Source of the DNA: JBMOMT01 sp049324835
GTDB taxonomy: Bacteria; Chloroflexota; Anaerolineae; CAYNKW01
Direction of reading: 5' to 3'
DNA length: 22,731 bases
NCBI GenBank assembly: GCA_049324835.1
Contig: JBMOMT010000015.1
Coordinates: 1-22,731 of the forward strand
Position 1 is the stretch's first letter. Each line of letters begins with the position of its first letter. The translations under genes were made by a program, and so were the position numbers. This document shows positions 14,656 through 22,707 of the stretch, piece after piece. Below the pieces are notes generated by a model that was not told the origin of the DNA, searched no databases, and was given only the letters and a program-made list of their open reading frames with translations.

Positions 14656-16584
14656 ATGAGTGTGATAGACGAGATCAAAGAACGGCTGGATATTGTCCAG
14701 GTTGTCTCGGCCTACGTGTCGCTCAAAAAGGCGGGCCGCAACTACAAGGGGCTTTGCCCCTTTCACTCTGAAAAGACACCCTCGTTTGTCGTGTTCCCGG
14801 ATTCACAAAACTGGCACTGTTTCGGTGCCTGCGGAACCGGTGGTGATGTTTTCACCTTTATCCAAAAGCGTGAAAACCTGGATTTCACCGAAGCGCTCCA
14901 CATGCTGGCCCAGCAGGCCGGGGTGGAGCTTGAGCCACCAAGCCAGCGCGCCGATGCCGGGGCCCAACAGCGCGAAAAACTGCGTGAAATCAACGAAGCG
15001 GCGGCCCAATTTTTTCACCGTCTGCTCCTGGATAAAAACGACGAACGGGCCGCAACAGCCCGGGCTTATCTGGAAAGGCGCGCGCTCGCGGATGAAACGG
15101 TGCGCCGATTTCAAGTGGGCTATGCGCCGGACGAATGGCGAGCGCTCGCAGACTCTTTTTTGCACCGAGGGTACGAGCGCGACGATCTTGTGGCGGCAGG
15201 GTTGATCGTTACGCGGGACGACGGCGGTTATTACGACCGTTTCCGGGGTCGGCTGATCATTCCCATACGCGATCATCGTGGGCGGGTCATCGGTTTTGGT
15301 GGTCGCACGCTAGACCCACAGGGTGTGCCCAAATATCTCAACTCACCCCAGACGCCGCTCTTTGACAAGAGCCGCACCCTTTACGGGCTGGACATGGCCA
15401 AAGGCGCCATCCGCGCCGCGGGTTACGCAGTCATCGTCGAGGGCTACATGGATGTGTTGCAGGCGCACCAGCACGGCGAGGCCAACGTGGTCGCCCAGAT
15501 GGGCACCGCTCTCACCGAGGCGCAGCTCCAGCTTCTCAGCCGTTTCACTCGTTCGTTCGTCCTGGCGCTCGATCCCGACACAGCCGGTAGTCAGGCTACG
15601 CTGCGTGGCCTCACGGTGGCCCGCGAGACGCTGGCGCGGCGAGCGGTGCCAGTACCCACGGCCCAGGGCCGCATGCGTTACGACTCGCAACTGGATGCCA
15701 CCCTACGCATCATGACCCTGCCGCCGGGCCAGGACCCGGATGACGTCATCCGCACCGACGCGGCCCAGTGGCGGCGGCTGGTGCAGCAAGCCGAACCGGT
15801 GGTGGACTATTATTTCCGGGTGGCGACGGCGGATCTGGATCTCAACTCGGTTGGCGGCAAATCGGAGGCGGTGCAGCGACTGACAGCCACCATCCGCGAG
15901 ATCGGCGATTCGGTGGAGCGTATGCATTACATCCAGATGCTGGCGCGCCTGGTGCACGTGAGCGAAAAAGTGCTGGCGCAAGAGATAAACGCCAGCCAGC
16001 GAACCGATATACGCCAGACGGCCCCGCCAGCAGTCTCGAAAACGCCATCCAAAGGCGTGGTCTTTGGCCTGGAGGAATATTGCCTCTCTCGCCTGCTGCG
16101 TTATCCGGAGCAGCTCGGCGCCCTGGATGCCCTGTTGCACGAGATCGGAGAGCCGCATCTACGCCCGGAAGATTTTTCACGACCGGCCCTGCGAGAGTTG
16201 TTCTCGCTGGTTCGACAGGCTTTCGAGCGAGACCCGGCCTTGAACAACGCCGACGTCGAGGAATTGGGGGCCAATGCCGCACCGAGCCTCCAGATAGTCT
16301 TCCGGGCACTGTGGCAAGGCTGGGTCGATGCCGCCGCTATCGGCCCGGTTGAGGTGGCCAAAGACCTGGGCGACGCCGTGCTGCGGCTGAGGGCCAGCAA
16401 TCTGAAACGCTGGGGCGAAGAAGTGCATTTTCTTCTCCAGGAGGCCATGGCGCACGGAGATGCCCGCGCTCAAGAATACGCCGAACAGATGCGGGCCCAC
16501 ACAGCGGCCAAACGTCGGGTAGACCAGGCACTGGCCGCGCGCTCGTTGGTGGGTCAGCGCCGCCAACAAGACAGCCTCGGCTGA
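14656..16584 (+). CDS. dnaG: DNA primase DnaG
   Basis: This 642-residue protein matches bacterial primase throughout. The N-terminal zinc-binding domain has C34 and H37 in LCPFHSEKTPSF and C55/C59 in HCFGACGTGGD. The spacing between the last two cysteines is CX3C rather than the CX2C of E. coli. The catalytic core has the TOPRIM acidic residues E262 and D266 in VEGYMDVLQ and D306/D308 in LALDPDTAGS. Conserved RFQVGYAPDEW and RLIIPIRDHRGRVIGFGGR lie upstream. The C-terminal ~200 residues are divergent and should be the helicase-binding domain. The enzyme makes RNA primers at the replication fork. The start is the ATG 23 nt or so after the predicted transcription start, and the family motif IDEIKERLDIVQVVSAYV begins at once. 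rpoD follows, as in the macromolecular synthesis operon, but rpsU is absent. Confidence 0.97.
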   Translation: MSVIDEIKERLDIVQVVSAYVSLKKAGRNYKGLCPFHSEKTPSFVVFPDSQNWHCFGACGTGGDVFTFIQKRENLDFTEALHMLAQQAGVELEPPSQRADAGAQQREKLREINEAAAQFFHRLLLDKNDERAATARAYLERRALADETVRRFQVGYAPDEWRALADSFLHRGYERDDLVAAGLIVTRDDGGYYDRFRGRLIIPIRDHRGRVIGFGGRTLDPQGVPKYLNSPQTPLFDKSRTLYGLDMAKGAIRAAGYAVIVEGYMDVLQAHQHGEANVVAQMGTALTEAQLQLLSRFTRSFVLALDPDTAGSQATLRGLTVARETLARRAVPVPTAQGRMRYDSQLDATLRIMTLPPGQDPDDVIRTDAAQWRRLVQQAEPVVDYYFRVATADLDLNSVGGKSEAVQRLTATIREIGDSVERMHYIQMLARLVHVSEKVLAQEINASQRTDIRQTAPPAVSKTPSKGVVFGLEEYCLSRLLRYPEQLGALDALLHEIGEPHLRPEDFSRPALRELFSLVRQAFERDPALNNADVEELGANAAPSLQIVFRALWQGWVDAAAIGPVEVAKDLGDAVLRLRASNLKRWGEEVHFLLQEAMAHGDARAQEYAEQMRAHTAAKRRVDQALAARSLVGQRRQQDSLG

Positions 16585-16669
16585 GCCGCACCCATCAGAA
16601 GTTGAGAGTGACATCCTTTTCCGAGGGCTCAGCGTGCGTTTTGACGGTTCAACTCTAGCCAGAGGGATA

Positions 16670-18649
<1,980 letters not shown>

Positions 18650-18663
18650 TTTGGGCAACAGAT

Positions 18664-18692
18664 TTGACTAAATGGTTCATTGGCGGTATAAT
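18664..18692 (+). promoter_or_regulatory. Sigma-70 promoter for tRNA-Asn
   Basis: TTGACT (18664-18669; 5 of 6), a 17-nt spacer and a perfect TATAAT (18687-18692) lie just after the rpoD stop. The predicted start near 18699 is 13 nt before the mature 5' end of the tRNA. Confidence 0.82.
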
Positions 18693-18711
18693 TTCCGCCG
18701 CGTCAAGACAT

Positions 18712-18784
18712 TCCTCGGTAGCTCAATCGGCAGAGCGACCGGCTGTTAACCGGTTGGTTGTAGGTTCAAGTCCTACCCGAGGAG
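18712..18784 (+). tRNA. tRNA-Asn (anticodon GTT)
   Basis: The 73-nt cloverleaf is complete. The acceptor stem TCCTCGG pairs with CCGAGGA, and the D arm is GCTC/GAGC. The anticodon stem ACCGG/CCGGT encloses the loop CTGTTAA with anticodon GTT, and the T arm is GTAGG/CCTAC with loop TTCAAGT. The discriminator base is G, as expected for Asn. CCA is not encoded (GCCT follows), so it would be added after transcription. No terminator separates it from the HTH gene 26 nt downstream. The accessory region begins here, so the gene may be an integration site. Confidence 0.97.
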
Positions 18785-18810
18785 CCTGGATACTGCTGGT
18801 GAGGCGGGTT

Positions 18811-19020
18811 ATGGCTGTGGAACTTCCAACCCACATCCCCTTGCAAGAAGCTTCCAGAAAGTATGACGTCCCTGTCAGGACGTTGACACGACTGGTGCGG
18901 GATGGTAGAATAAAGGCAGTACGTGTCAACGGAGGGATCGCGGTGGCAGAAGGAGATGCCCAAAAGCTCAGCAAACGGGACGAGCTTTGGAAGCGGATAG
19001 AGCACTTGGGAATCCAATAG
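18811..19020 (+). CDS. Small excisionase/MerR-like HTH protein, probably truncated by a frameshift
   Basis: This 69-residue product carries one winged-helix motif of the HTH_17/excisionase type: HIPLQEASRKYDVPVRTLTRLVRDGRIKAV. A Lys/Glu-rich helix follows, ending KRIEHL. GAGG at 18801-18804 is the ribosome-binding site. Directly after the TAG, another frame (19008-19070) reads NPIGIEEACQKYRLSSSSLY, a second HTH of the same kind. Two-HTH proteins with this order (HTH, charged helix ending in HL, then a second HTH) are known from related bacteria as I recall them. The 69-residue product is therefore best read as the front half of a protein broken by a one-base deletion near 19005. Whether the truncated form is still made or binds DNA is unknown. 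A longer start at 18646 would run through the tRNA gene and is rejected. Confidence 0.6.
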   Translation: MAVELPTHIPLQEASRKYDVPVRTLTRLVRDGRIKAVRVNGGIAVAEGDAQKLSKRDELWKRIEHLGIQ

Positions 19021-19070
19021 GCATCGAAGAGGCTTGCCAGAAATACCGGTTGAGTTCTTCCAGTTTATAT
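19008..19070 (+). pseudogene. Remnant of a second HTH domain (frameshifted)
   Basis: In the frame beginning ggg at 19008 the translation GNPIGIEEACQKYRLSSSSLY resembles the opening of the HTH at 18811 (HIPLQEASRKYDVPVRTLTR). It lacks its recognition wing and runs into unrelated sequence after ~19070, where PIN-domain-like sequence takes over in another frame. Confidence 0.5.
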
Positions 19071-19207
19071 TGCCAGGCCTGCTGCTGGCAGCTCGTTTGC
19101 GGGGAGAAATTCGCTCAGTTCGGGAGAAGATTGAGCAGCTTTGAGAGTATGGCTTTCATGTGGCACCAGCTCTGGTGCAGACGATTTTGGAAGAGGCGAA
19201 AGAGTAG
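19049..19207 (+). pseudogene. C-terminal remnant of a PIN-domain (DUF3368-like) toxin with an internal stop
   Basis: In the frame from 19049 the translation includes PGLLLAARLRGEIRSVREKI and EQL, a TGA stop (19142-19144), then EYGFHVAPALVQTILEEAKE and TAG (19205-19207). This follows the usual end of DUF3368/PIN toxins: G-V/L-L-L-x-A-K/R-x-x-G-x-I-x-S/A-V, then L-x-x-x-G-F-x-I/V-S/A-P-x-L, then a final A-G/K-E. The acidic N-terminal part that forms the nuclease site is gone, and the TGA splits what remains. It therefore cannot be an active RNase. It is probably a relic of a toxin-antitoxin pair. No antitoxin gene is recognisable beside it. Confidence 0.6.
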
Positions 19208-19242
19208 AAACGTCGCCTTATCAGAAAGTCATTTTTGGATAG

Positions 19243-19275
19243 AAGGTCGCTCGTGACACACTCATGAGCGACCTT
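19243..19275 (+). terminator. Stem-loop, possible terminator
   Basis: AAGGTCGCTCGTGA (19243-19256) pairs with TCATGAGCGACCTT (19262-19275), with one G-U pair and a 5-nt loop. It is followed only by TCACTTC, so the U-tract is poor. It lies between the PIN remnant and the first RHS fragment and could mark a junction as well as a terminator. Confidence 0.4.
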
Positions 19276-19294
19276 TCACTTCACCCTTCGTCAG

Positions 19295-19330
19295 AGCCTG
19301 TCCCGAGCTTGTCGAGGGACTCAGGGCAGG
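19295..19330. repeat. Dispersed short repeat (GAGCTTGTCGA type), copy 1
   Basis: The segment contains GAGCTTGTCGAGGG and ends in CTCAGGGCAGG (19320-19330). The core GAGCTTGTCGA is the inverse of TCGACAAGCTC in copy 2 (21304-21334), while the CTCAGGGCAGG end is in the same orientation in both. RHS homology starts at the very next base, so the element marks a junction. Confidence 0.6.
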
Positions 19331-19500
19331 CCTGGGTAGCACCAGCCTGGCGACGACGGCCGGCGGTGCGGTGCACTCGCGGCAGGGCTACTATCCCTAC
19401 GGCGAGACGCGCTACACGGCCGGCGAACTCCCCACCGACTTCCACTTTACAGGCCAGCGCAACGAGAGTACAATAGGTCTGTACGACTACCACGCCCGCT
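19331..19500 (+). repeat. RHS-core direct repeat, copy 1 (partner 21567-21736)
   Basis: The ~168 nt from 19331 match 21567 onward with six substitutions and no gaps (offset 2236). Most changes are at third codon positions. The identity ends near 19498, in the codons for H-A-R; beyond it the two copies are alike only as protein for another ~40 codons. The repeat encodes the conserved RHS-core segment from LGSTSLATT to GLYDYHAR. Confidence 0.9.
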
Positions 19501-20327
19501 TCTACGACCCCGCCCTGGGCCGCTTCCTCTCCGCCGATACGCTGGTGCCCGACCCCGCCAACCCGCAAAGCCTCAACCGCTATTCGTACGTTTACAACCG
19601 ACCGCTGGTTTTCACTGACTCTGATGGACATCTACCATGGTGGATAGCAGTTATCGAAGGAGGTGTTCTCGGCTACAAGATTGCCAAATGGATTGATCCA
19701 GACCTGCATGTTGTCCCCTGGGATCCCCCTGTGATGATAACAGACAGGGTTGATGACCCGATCACCTCGAACAATATGACTGCATGGCTGCTCAACCAAA
19801 TGGCAACAAACGCCCAATCTGACATTGTACAGGCCATCCGAGGGAACTGGACCAGTGGTAATCTGCTGAAACAGGATGCGGCAATGCAAGCCTGGACAGC
19901 CCTTGTCGGTACCGGTGCGATTTGGGACTTCAAAGTGGATATTGAAAGAACCAAGTGGTTCAATGAGGGCGAACGCGATGTTAAACTTGGCGGCCAGACG
20001 CTCAATTTCGATGCTGTGGCCAATATGCACTTTGGCTTTGTAGGGCGCGCGGCTGGTTTTAGCGACAAGTTGCTTGTAGCTGCCGCTGGTATTGCACAGG
20101 AGATGCTCTACAGAGATACCCAAGATCCTAATGACAAAGGCGTGTGCAACGGGACCTATTACTGCGACCATCCCTATGCAAGCTGGTCTATACAATTTGG
20201 GATCTACCTCTACAACGAGTACCGGCTAGAGGGTCTGGACGACGAGGTTTTTTTCAGTGCCCTGGAGGCCTATATTGCAGAATATGGGGAGCCACCCGAT
20301 CCTCCTCCTGGTGCTGTAGCGCCCTGA
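19371..20327 (+). CDS. Orphan RHS-core tip with polymorphic toxin type 44-like C-terminus (tip 1)
   Basis: The nominal GTG at 19371 gives 318 residues, but RHS homology in this frame already starts at 19332 (LGSTSLATT). The body of an RHS protein is missing, and there is no ribosome-binding site. The first ~85 residues are the RHS-associated core (QGYYPYGETRYT, LYDYHARFYDPALGRFLSAD, NRYSYVYNRPLVFTDSDGH). After that conserved border the sequence is a toxin-like domain. MTAWLLNQMATNA, ALVGTGAIWDFK, NMHFGFVGRAAGF and WSIQFGIYLYNEY match the polymorphic toxin type 44 pattern as I know it and reappear in tip 2. Such tips are cleaved from full RHS proteins and delivered into neighbouring cells. An orphan tip is normally silent until recombination joins it to a full rhs gene. 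A putative lipoprotein gene starts 15 nt after the stop. Confidence 0.75.
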   Translation: MHSRQGYYPYGETRYTAGELPTDFHFTGQRNESTIGLYDYHARFYDPALGRFLSADTLVPDPANPQSLNRYSYVYNRPLVFTDSDGHLPWWIAVIEGGVLGYKIAKWIDPDLHVVPWDPPVMITDRVDDPITSNNMTAWLLNQMATNAQSDIVQAIRGNWTSGNLLKQDAAMQAWTALVGTGAIWDFKVDIERTKWFNEGERDVKLGGQTLNFDAVANMHFGFVGRAAGFSDKLLVAAAGIAQEMLYRDTQDPNDKGVCNGTYYCDHPYASWSIQFGIYLYNEYRLEGLDDEVFFSALEAYIAEYGEPPDPPPGAVAP

Positions 20328-20342
20328 AGATTAGAGAGACGA

Positions 20343-20969
20343 ATGATGCAAATGAAAAGGTTATGCTACAAGTTGAACTGGAGAATAGTGTCCATGATGT
20401 TGGTGGCTATCATAGTGTTATGGCTCTCAACGGCCTGTGTTAGATTCTGGGAGCCACGCGCCCCAAAGCGTTCTTTCGTGCTAGAGAACCTGTTGATTGA
20501 CCAGAGCGTTGTGCCATCTGGCTGGGAACTTGGCGATCCCCTTTTTCCCTCCGGAGATGATCTATGCACAACCGAGTGTGTTTCAATAGGCTTTACAGCA
20601 ACGGAAGACGAAAGCTCGATAGAATATGGCAGACACGATATCTATCGTTACCTCAACACAGGCATCGCGCGACGCACTTTCGAGAAAGTATATCTACCAA
20701 AAAACAGATCGCTTAACCCAGTGAGAGAGTGGGAGTACCACAGCCCAGTGGCCGAACAATCACACTTCGGTTGCGGCAATATGGCAGGGAATGTGGGAGT
20801 GTATTGCCAGTGGGGCGCTCAATATGAAGAATACATCGTACTTTTCGGAGCACGAGTGCCTCCTGGTGAAGTGTCTTTGGCAGACATAGAGCTAATGGAA
20901 GCGGTGGTCAAAGCGATTGACGAGCGAATGGCGCAGTACCTGGAGAAACCGCTTGAAAACTCCGACTGA
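20343..20969 (+). CDS. Putative lipoprotein, candidate immunity protein for the RHS toxin
   Basis: This 208-residue protein is not recognised as a known family. A basic N-terminus (MKRLCYKLNWR) is followed by a hydrophobic stretch (residues 15-28) and STAC with C32. C32 is a possible lipidation site, though the lipobox has Ser at -3 and is not ideal. The rest is an acidic soluble domain with further cysteines (D-L-C-T-T-E-C; F-G-C-G-N; Y-C-Q-W), which suggests disulfides outside the cytoplasm. The C-terminus is a helix, MEAVVKAIDERMAQYLEKPL. Base composition is visibly lower in GC than the first 18 kb. The start lies 15 nt after the toxin stop with AGAGAG at 20333-20338, the usual place for an immunity gene. 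The immunity role is inferred from position only. Confidence 0.65.
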   Translation: MMQMKRLCYKLNWRIVSMMLVAIIVLWLSTACVRFWEPRAPKRSFVLENLLIDQSVVPSGWELGDPLFPSGDDLCTTECVSIGFTATEDESSIEYGRHDIYRYLNTGIARRTFEKVYLPKNRSLNPVREWEYHSPVAEQSHFGCGNMAGNVGVYCQWGAQYEEYIVLFGARVPPGEVSLADIELMEAVVKAIDERMAQYLEKPLENSD

Positions 20970-20994
20970 GCGAGCTATATATCGTTGAGGGGGA

Positions 20995-21345
20995 GTGTCT
21001 ACATCCCTCGCAACGACGAGCGACGGCGCGGTCTATCCGCAGAACGGTGCCTATGCCGCCACGGCGGGTCACGTCTACACCTTTGACGCCGTCAGCAGCT
21101 TTGGCGGCAGCAGCGCCGTCACCGACTGGGCAGGCAATCTCTCCACCGTGTCCTTTACCGTAGTGCGGGATGTGGCTTCGCCCACCGTGACCATCACCGC
21201 CCCGGCGCGCGTGACGACGCCGACCATCCCCGTCACCTGGACGGCCAGCGATGCCCTCTCCGGCGTGGCGGGCTACGACGTGCAGGTGCGTGTAGACCCT
21301 GCGACCCTTCGACAAGCTCAGGGCTCAGGGCAGGGCGGCGAATAG
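20995..21345 (+). pseudogene. Fragment of an RHS/Ig-like repeat protein ending in a nonsense codon
   Basis: The frame opens after a TGA at 20986 with no usable ribosome-binding site. It encodes VTDWAGNLSTVSFTVVRD and SPTVTITAPARVTTPTIPVT, an Ig-like or FN3-like module common ahead of RHS cores. It ends at TAG (21343-21345), right after a short repeat insertion. The same frame then continues as QRLLTDTQATSYEY into the next entry. A Trp codon (TGG) at this place would fit the G-x-W-Q pattern of such modules, so a TGG-to-TAG change is likely. The first residues, STSLATTSDGAV, also look like a copy of the RHS-core LGSTSLATT motif, which points to a recombined junction near 20995. Confidence 0.6.
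21304..21334. repeat. Dispersed short repeat (GAGCTTGTCGA type), copy 2
   Basis: The segment reads CCCTTCGACAAGCTCAGGG and then CTCAGGGCAGG (21324-21334). Its translation T-L-R-Q-A-Q-G-S-G-Q-G interrupts an Ig-like module, a sign of insertion into a coding sequence. Copy 1 is at 19295-19330. Confidence 0.6.
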
Positions 21346-21351
21346 CAACGC

Positions 21352-22524
21352 TTGCTCACCGATACCCAGGCCACCAGCTACGAGTACGCCGGCGAGTACG
21401 GCCACAGCTACACCTTCCGCGTCCGCGCCACGGACACCGCCGGCAATGTCGGGGCCTGGGCCGAGGCCGAGGTTTCGGTGGCCGGCGTGACCAAGTACTA
21501 CGCCTTCGGTGGGGGGCGGGTGGCCATGCGCACACCCGACGGCGTGTTTTACCTCCACACCAACCACCTGGGCAGCACCAGCCTGGCGACGACGGCCGCC
21601 GGTGCGGTGCACTCGCGGCAGGGCTACTACCCCTACGGTGAGACGCGCTACACGGCCGGCGAACTCCCCACAGACTTCCACTTTACAGGCCAGCGCAACG
21701 AGAGTACAATAGGCCTGTACGACTACCACGCCCGGTGGTACGACCCTTATCTTGCCCGTTTCATCTCTGCCGATACCATCATCCCCAACCCGGCGGCGCC
21801 GCAGGCGTTCAACAGATACTCTTATGTTCTCGGGAACCCGCTCAAATACACCGACCCCAGTGGGCATTGTATCCCAGGCTACAATTGTCCACAGGATAAG
21901 CTACCGCCGCCACCTGACGGCCGTGATCTGACATACTGGCTTGTTGCAGAAGCAAACGCAGATGCTACTTCTGTGGAAGTCATGCTGTTAAGAGCTATAA
22001 ATGAGTCTCCTTCCTTTGGCATTTGCAGAGGACTTTCTTGGCCAATATGGATTAGTTTGGTCAAAGATAGTGCTCGTTGGGACTTCAAAGATGAGATTTA
22101 TAGAAAATTCGGGGGTGATCCTATCAGGCTCGGTGATGAGTGGTTCGAGTATTCCACCGCCGGCAATATTCTATATGGTTTCAACGGAGCAGCGGCCGGC
22201 TTCACCATCGTGGAACAACATCTCGGCGCTAGTGCTGCACAGATTTGGGATGATCTAAGATCTGACAACCCAAAGGACGACATCGGCCCAATTCTACCTT
22301 CATTCTTAGACCAGGTAGATGACTACTACGCTGTGGACTTTGGCTACCAATTGTACAAGAAATACGGCGCCGACGTGACAGAGGCAGAGTTCAGGGCCTT
22401 CCTGGTTGATTACAAGTATGCAGACAGACTTGCGAAAGTGGTCCCGCCAACGAATTTCGTCCCCCCACCTGATGATTGGCCATATGACCCCGGCACCTTT
22501 GACAATCCGGAGGCCATTTGGTAA
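21352..22524 (+). CDS. Orphan RHS-core tip with polymorphic toxin type 44-like C-terminus (tip 2)
   Basis: This 390-codon frame (nominal TTG at 21352) is in phase with the fragment before the TAG, so it is the back part of one broken gene. Residues ~1-45 finish an Ig/FN3-like module (TFRVRATDTAGNVGAWAEAEV). The RHS core follows (KYYAFGGGRVAMRTPDGVFY, NHLGSTSLATT, LYDYHARWYDPYLARFISAD, NRYSYVLGNPLKYTDPSGH). The toxin-like end has LTYWLVAEANADA, SLVKDSARWDFKDEI, GNILYGFNGAAAGF and VDFGYQLYKKYG, which line up with tip 1. The two toxin domains are related but well diverged, and the acidic/aromatic pairs differ. No immunity-like gene follows; instead an IS630-like element begins 160 nt later. Alone it has no start signal and is probably not translated. 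The C-terminal 30 residues are Pro-rich. Confidence 0.72.
   Translation: MLTDTQATSYEYAGEYGHSYTFRVRATDTAGNVGAWAEAEVSVAGVTKYYAFGGGRVAMRTPDGVFYLHTNHLGSTSLATTAAGAVHSRQGYYPYGETRYTAGELPTDFHFTGQRNESTIGLYDYHARWYDPYLARFISADTIIPNPAAPQAFNRYSYVLGNPLKYTDPSGHCIPGYNCPQDKLPPPPDGRDLTYWLVAEANADATSVEVMLLRAINESPSFGICRGLSWPIWISLVKDSARWDFKDEIYRKFGGDPIRLGDEWFEYSTAGNILYGFNGAAAGFTIVEQHLGASAAQIWDDLRSDNPKDDIGPILPSFLDQVDDYYAVDFGYQLYKKYGADVTEAEFRAFLVDYKYADRLAKVVPPTNFVPPPDDWPYDPGTFDNPEAIW
21567..21736 (+). repeat. RHS-core direct repeat, copy 2 (partner 19331-19500)
   Basis: This is the same 168-nt unit as at 19331, in the same orientation, 2236 nt away and ~96% identical. Recombination between the copies would delete tip 1 and the lipoprotein gene and join what precedes copy 1 to toxin tip 2. 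Confidence 0.9.
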
Positions 22525-22637
22525 GCATCAGGACTGGGACTGGCAGAGTGGAGAGGAAACCCATTATGACTAGTGGAGCAATGTTTGAAAACACAAGGGT
22601 GGTTCTTAGTACACCGACCTGCAAGTTACGTCCTAGT

Positions 22638-22666
22638 TTGGCTGTTACGCAGAACGCATGTATACT
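22638..22666 (+). promoter_or_regulatory. Possible promoter of the IS630-like transposase
   Basis: TTGGCT (22638-22643; 4 of 6), a 17-nt spacer and TATACT (22661-22666; 5 of 6) predict a start near 22673, exactly at the ribosome-binding site. The rest of the gap 22525-22637 holds no open frame or motif I can name. Confidence 0.45.
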
Positions 22667-22707
22667 TGGGCTGGAGGTGAAACATGCGTGGACCGAAGCC
22701 CAAGTAT
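22662..22707 (+). promoter_or_regulatory. Inverted repeat bracketing the transposase start codon
   Basis: ATACTTGGGCT (22662-22672) is the exact complement of AGCCCAAGTAT (22697-22707). The 24-nt loop holds GGAGGTG (22673-22679) and the ATG (22684). A transcript from outside the element would contain both arms and could hinder initiation. A transcript from the local promoter would lack the left arm. Confidence 0.55.

Noticed and set aside
14565..14771. Plus-strand open frame across the orphan terminator and the dnaG promoter
   Set aside because: Its ATG lies in the terminator loop, and it overlaps dnaG in another frame without any motif.
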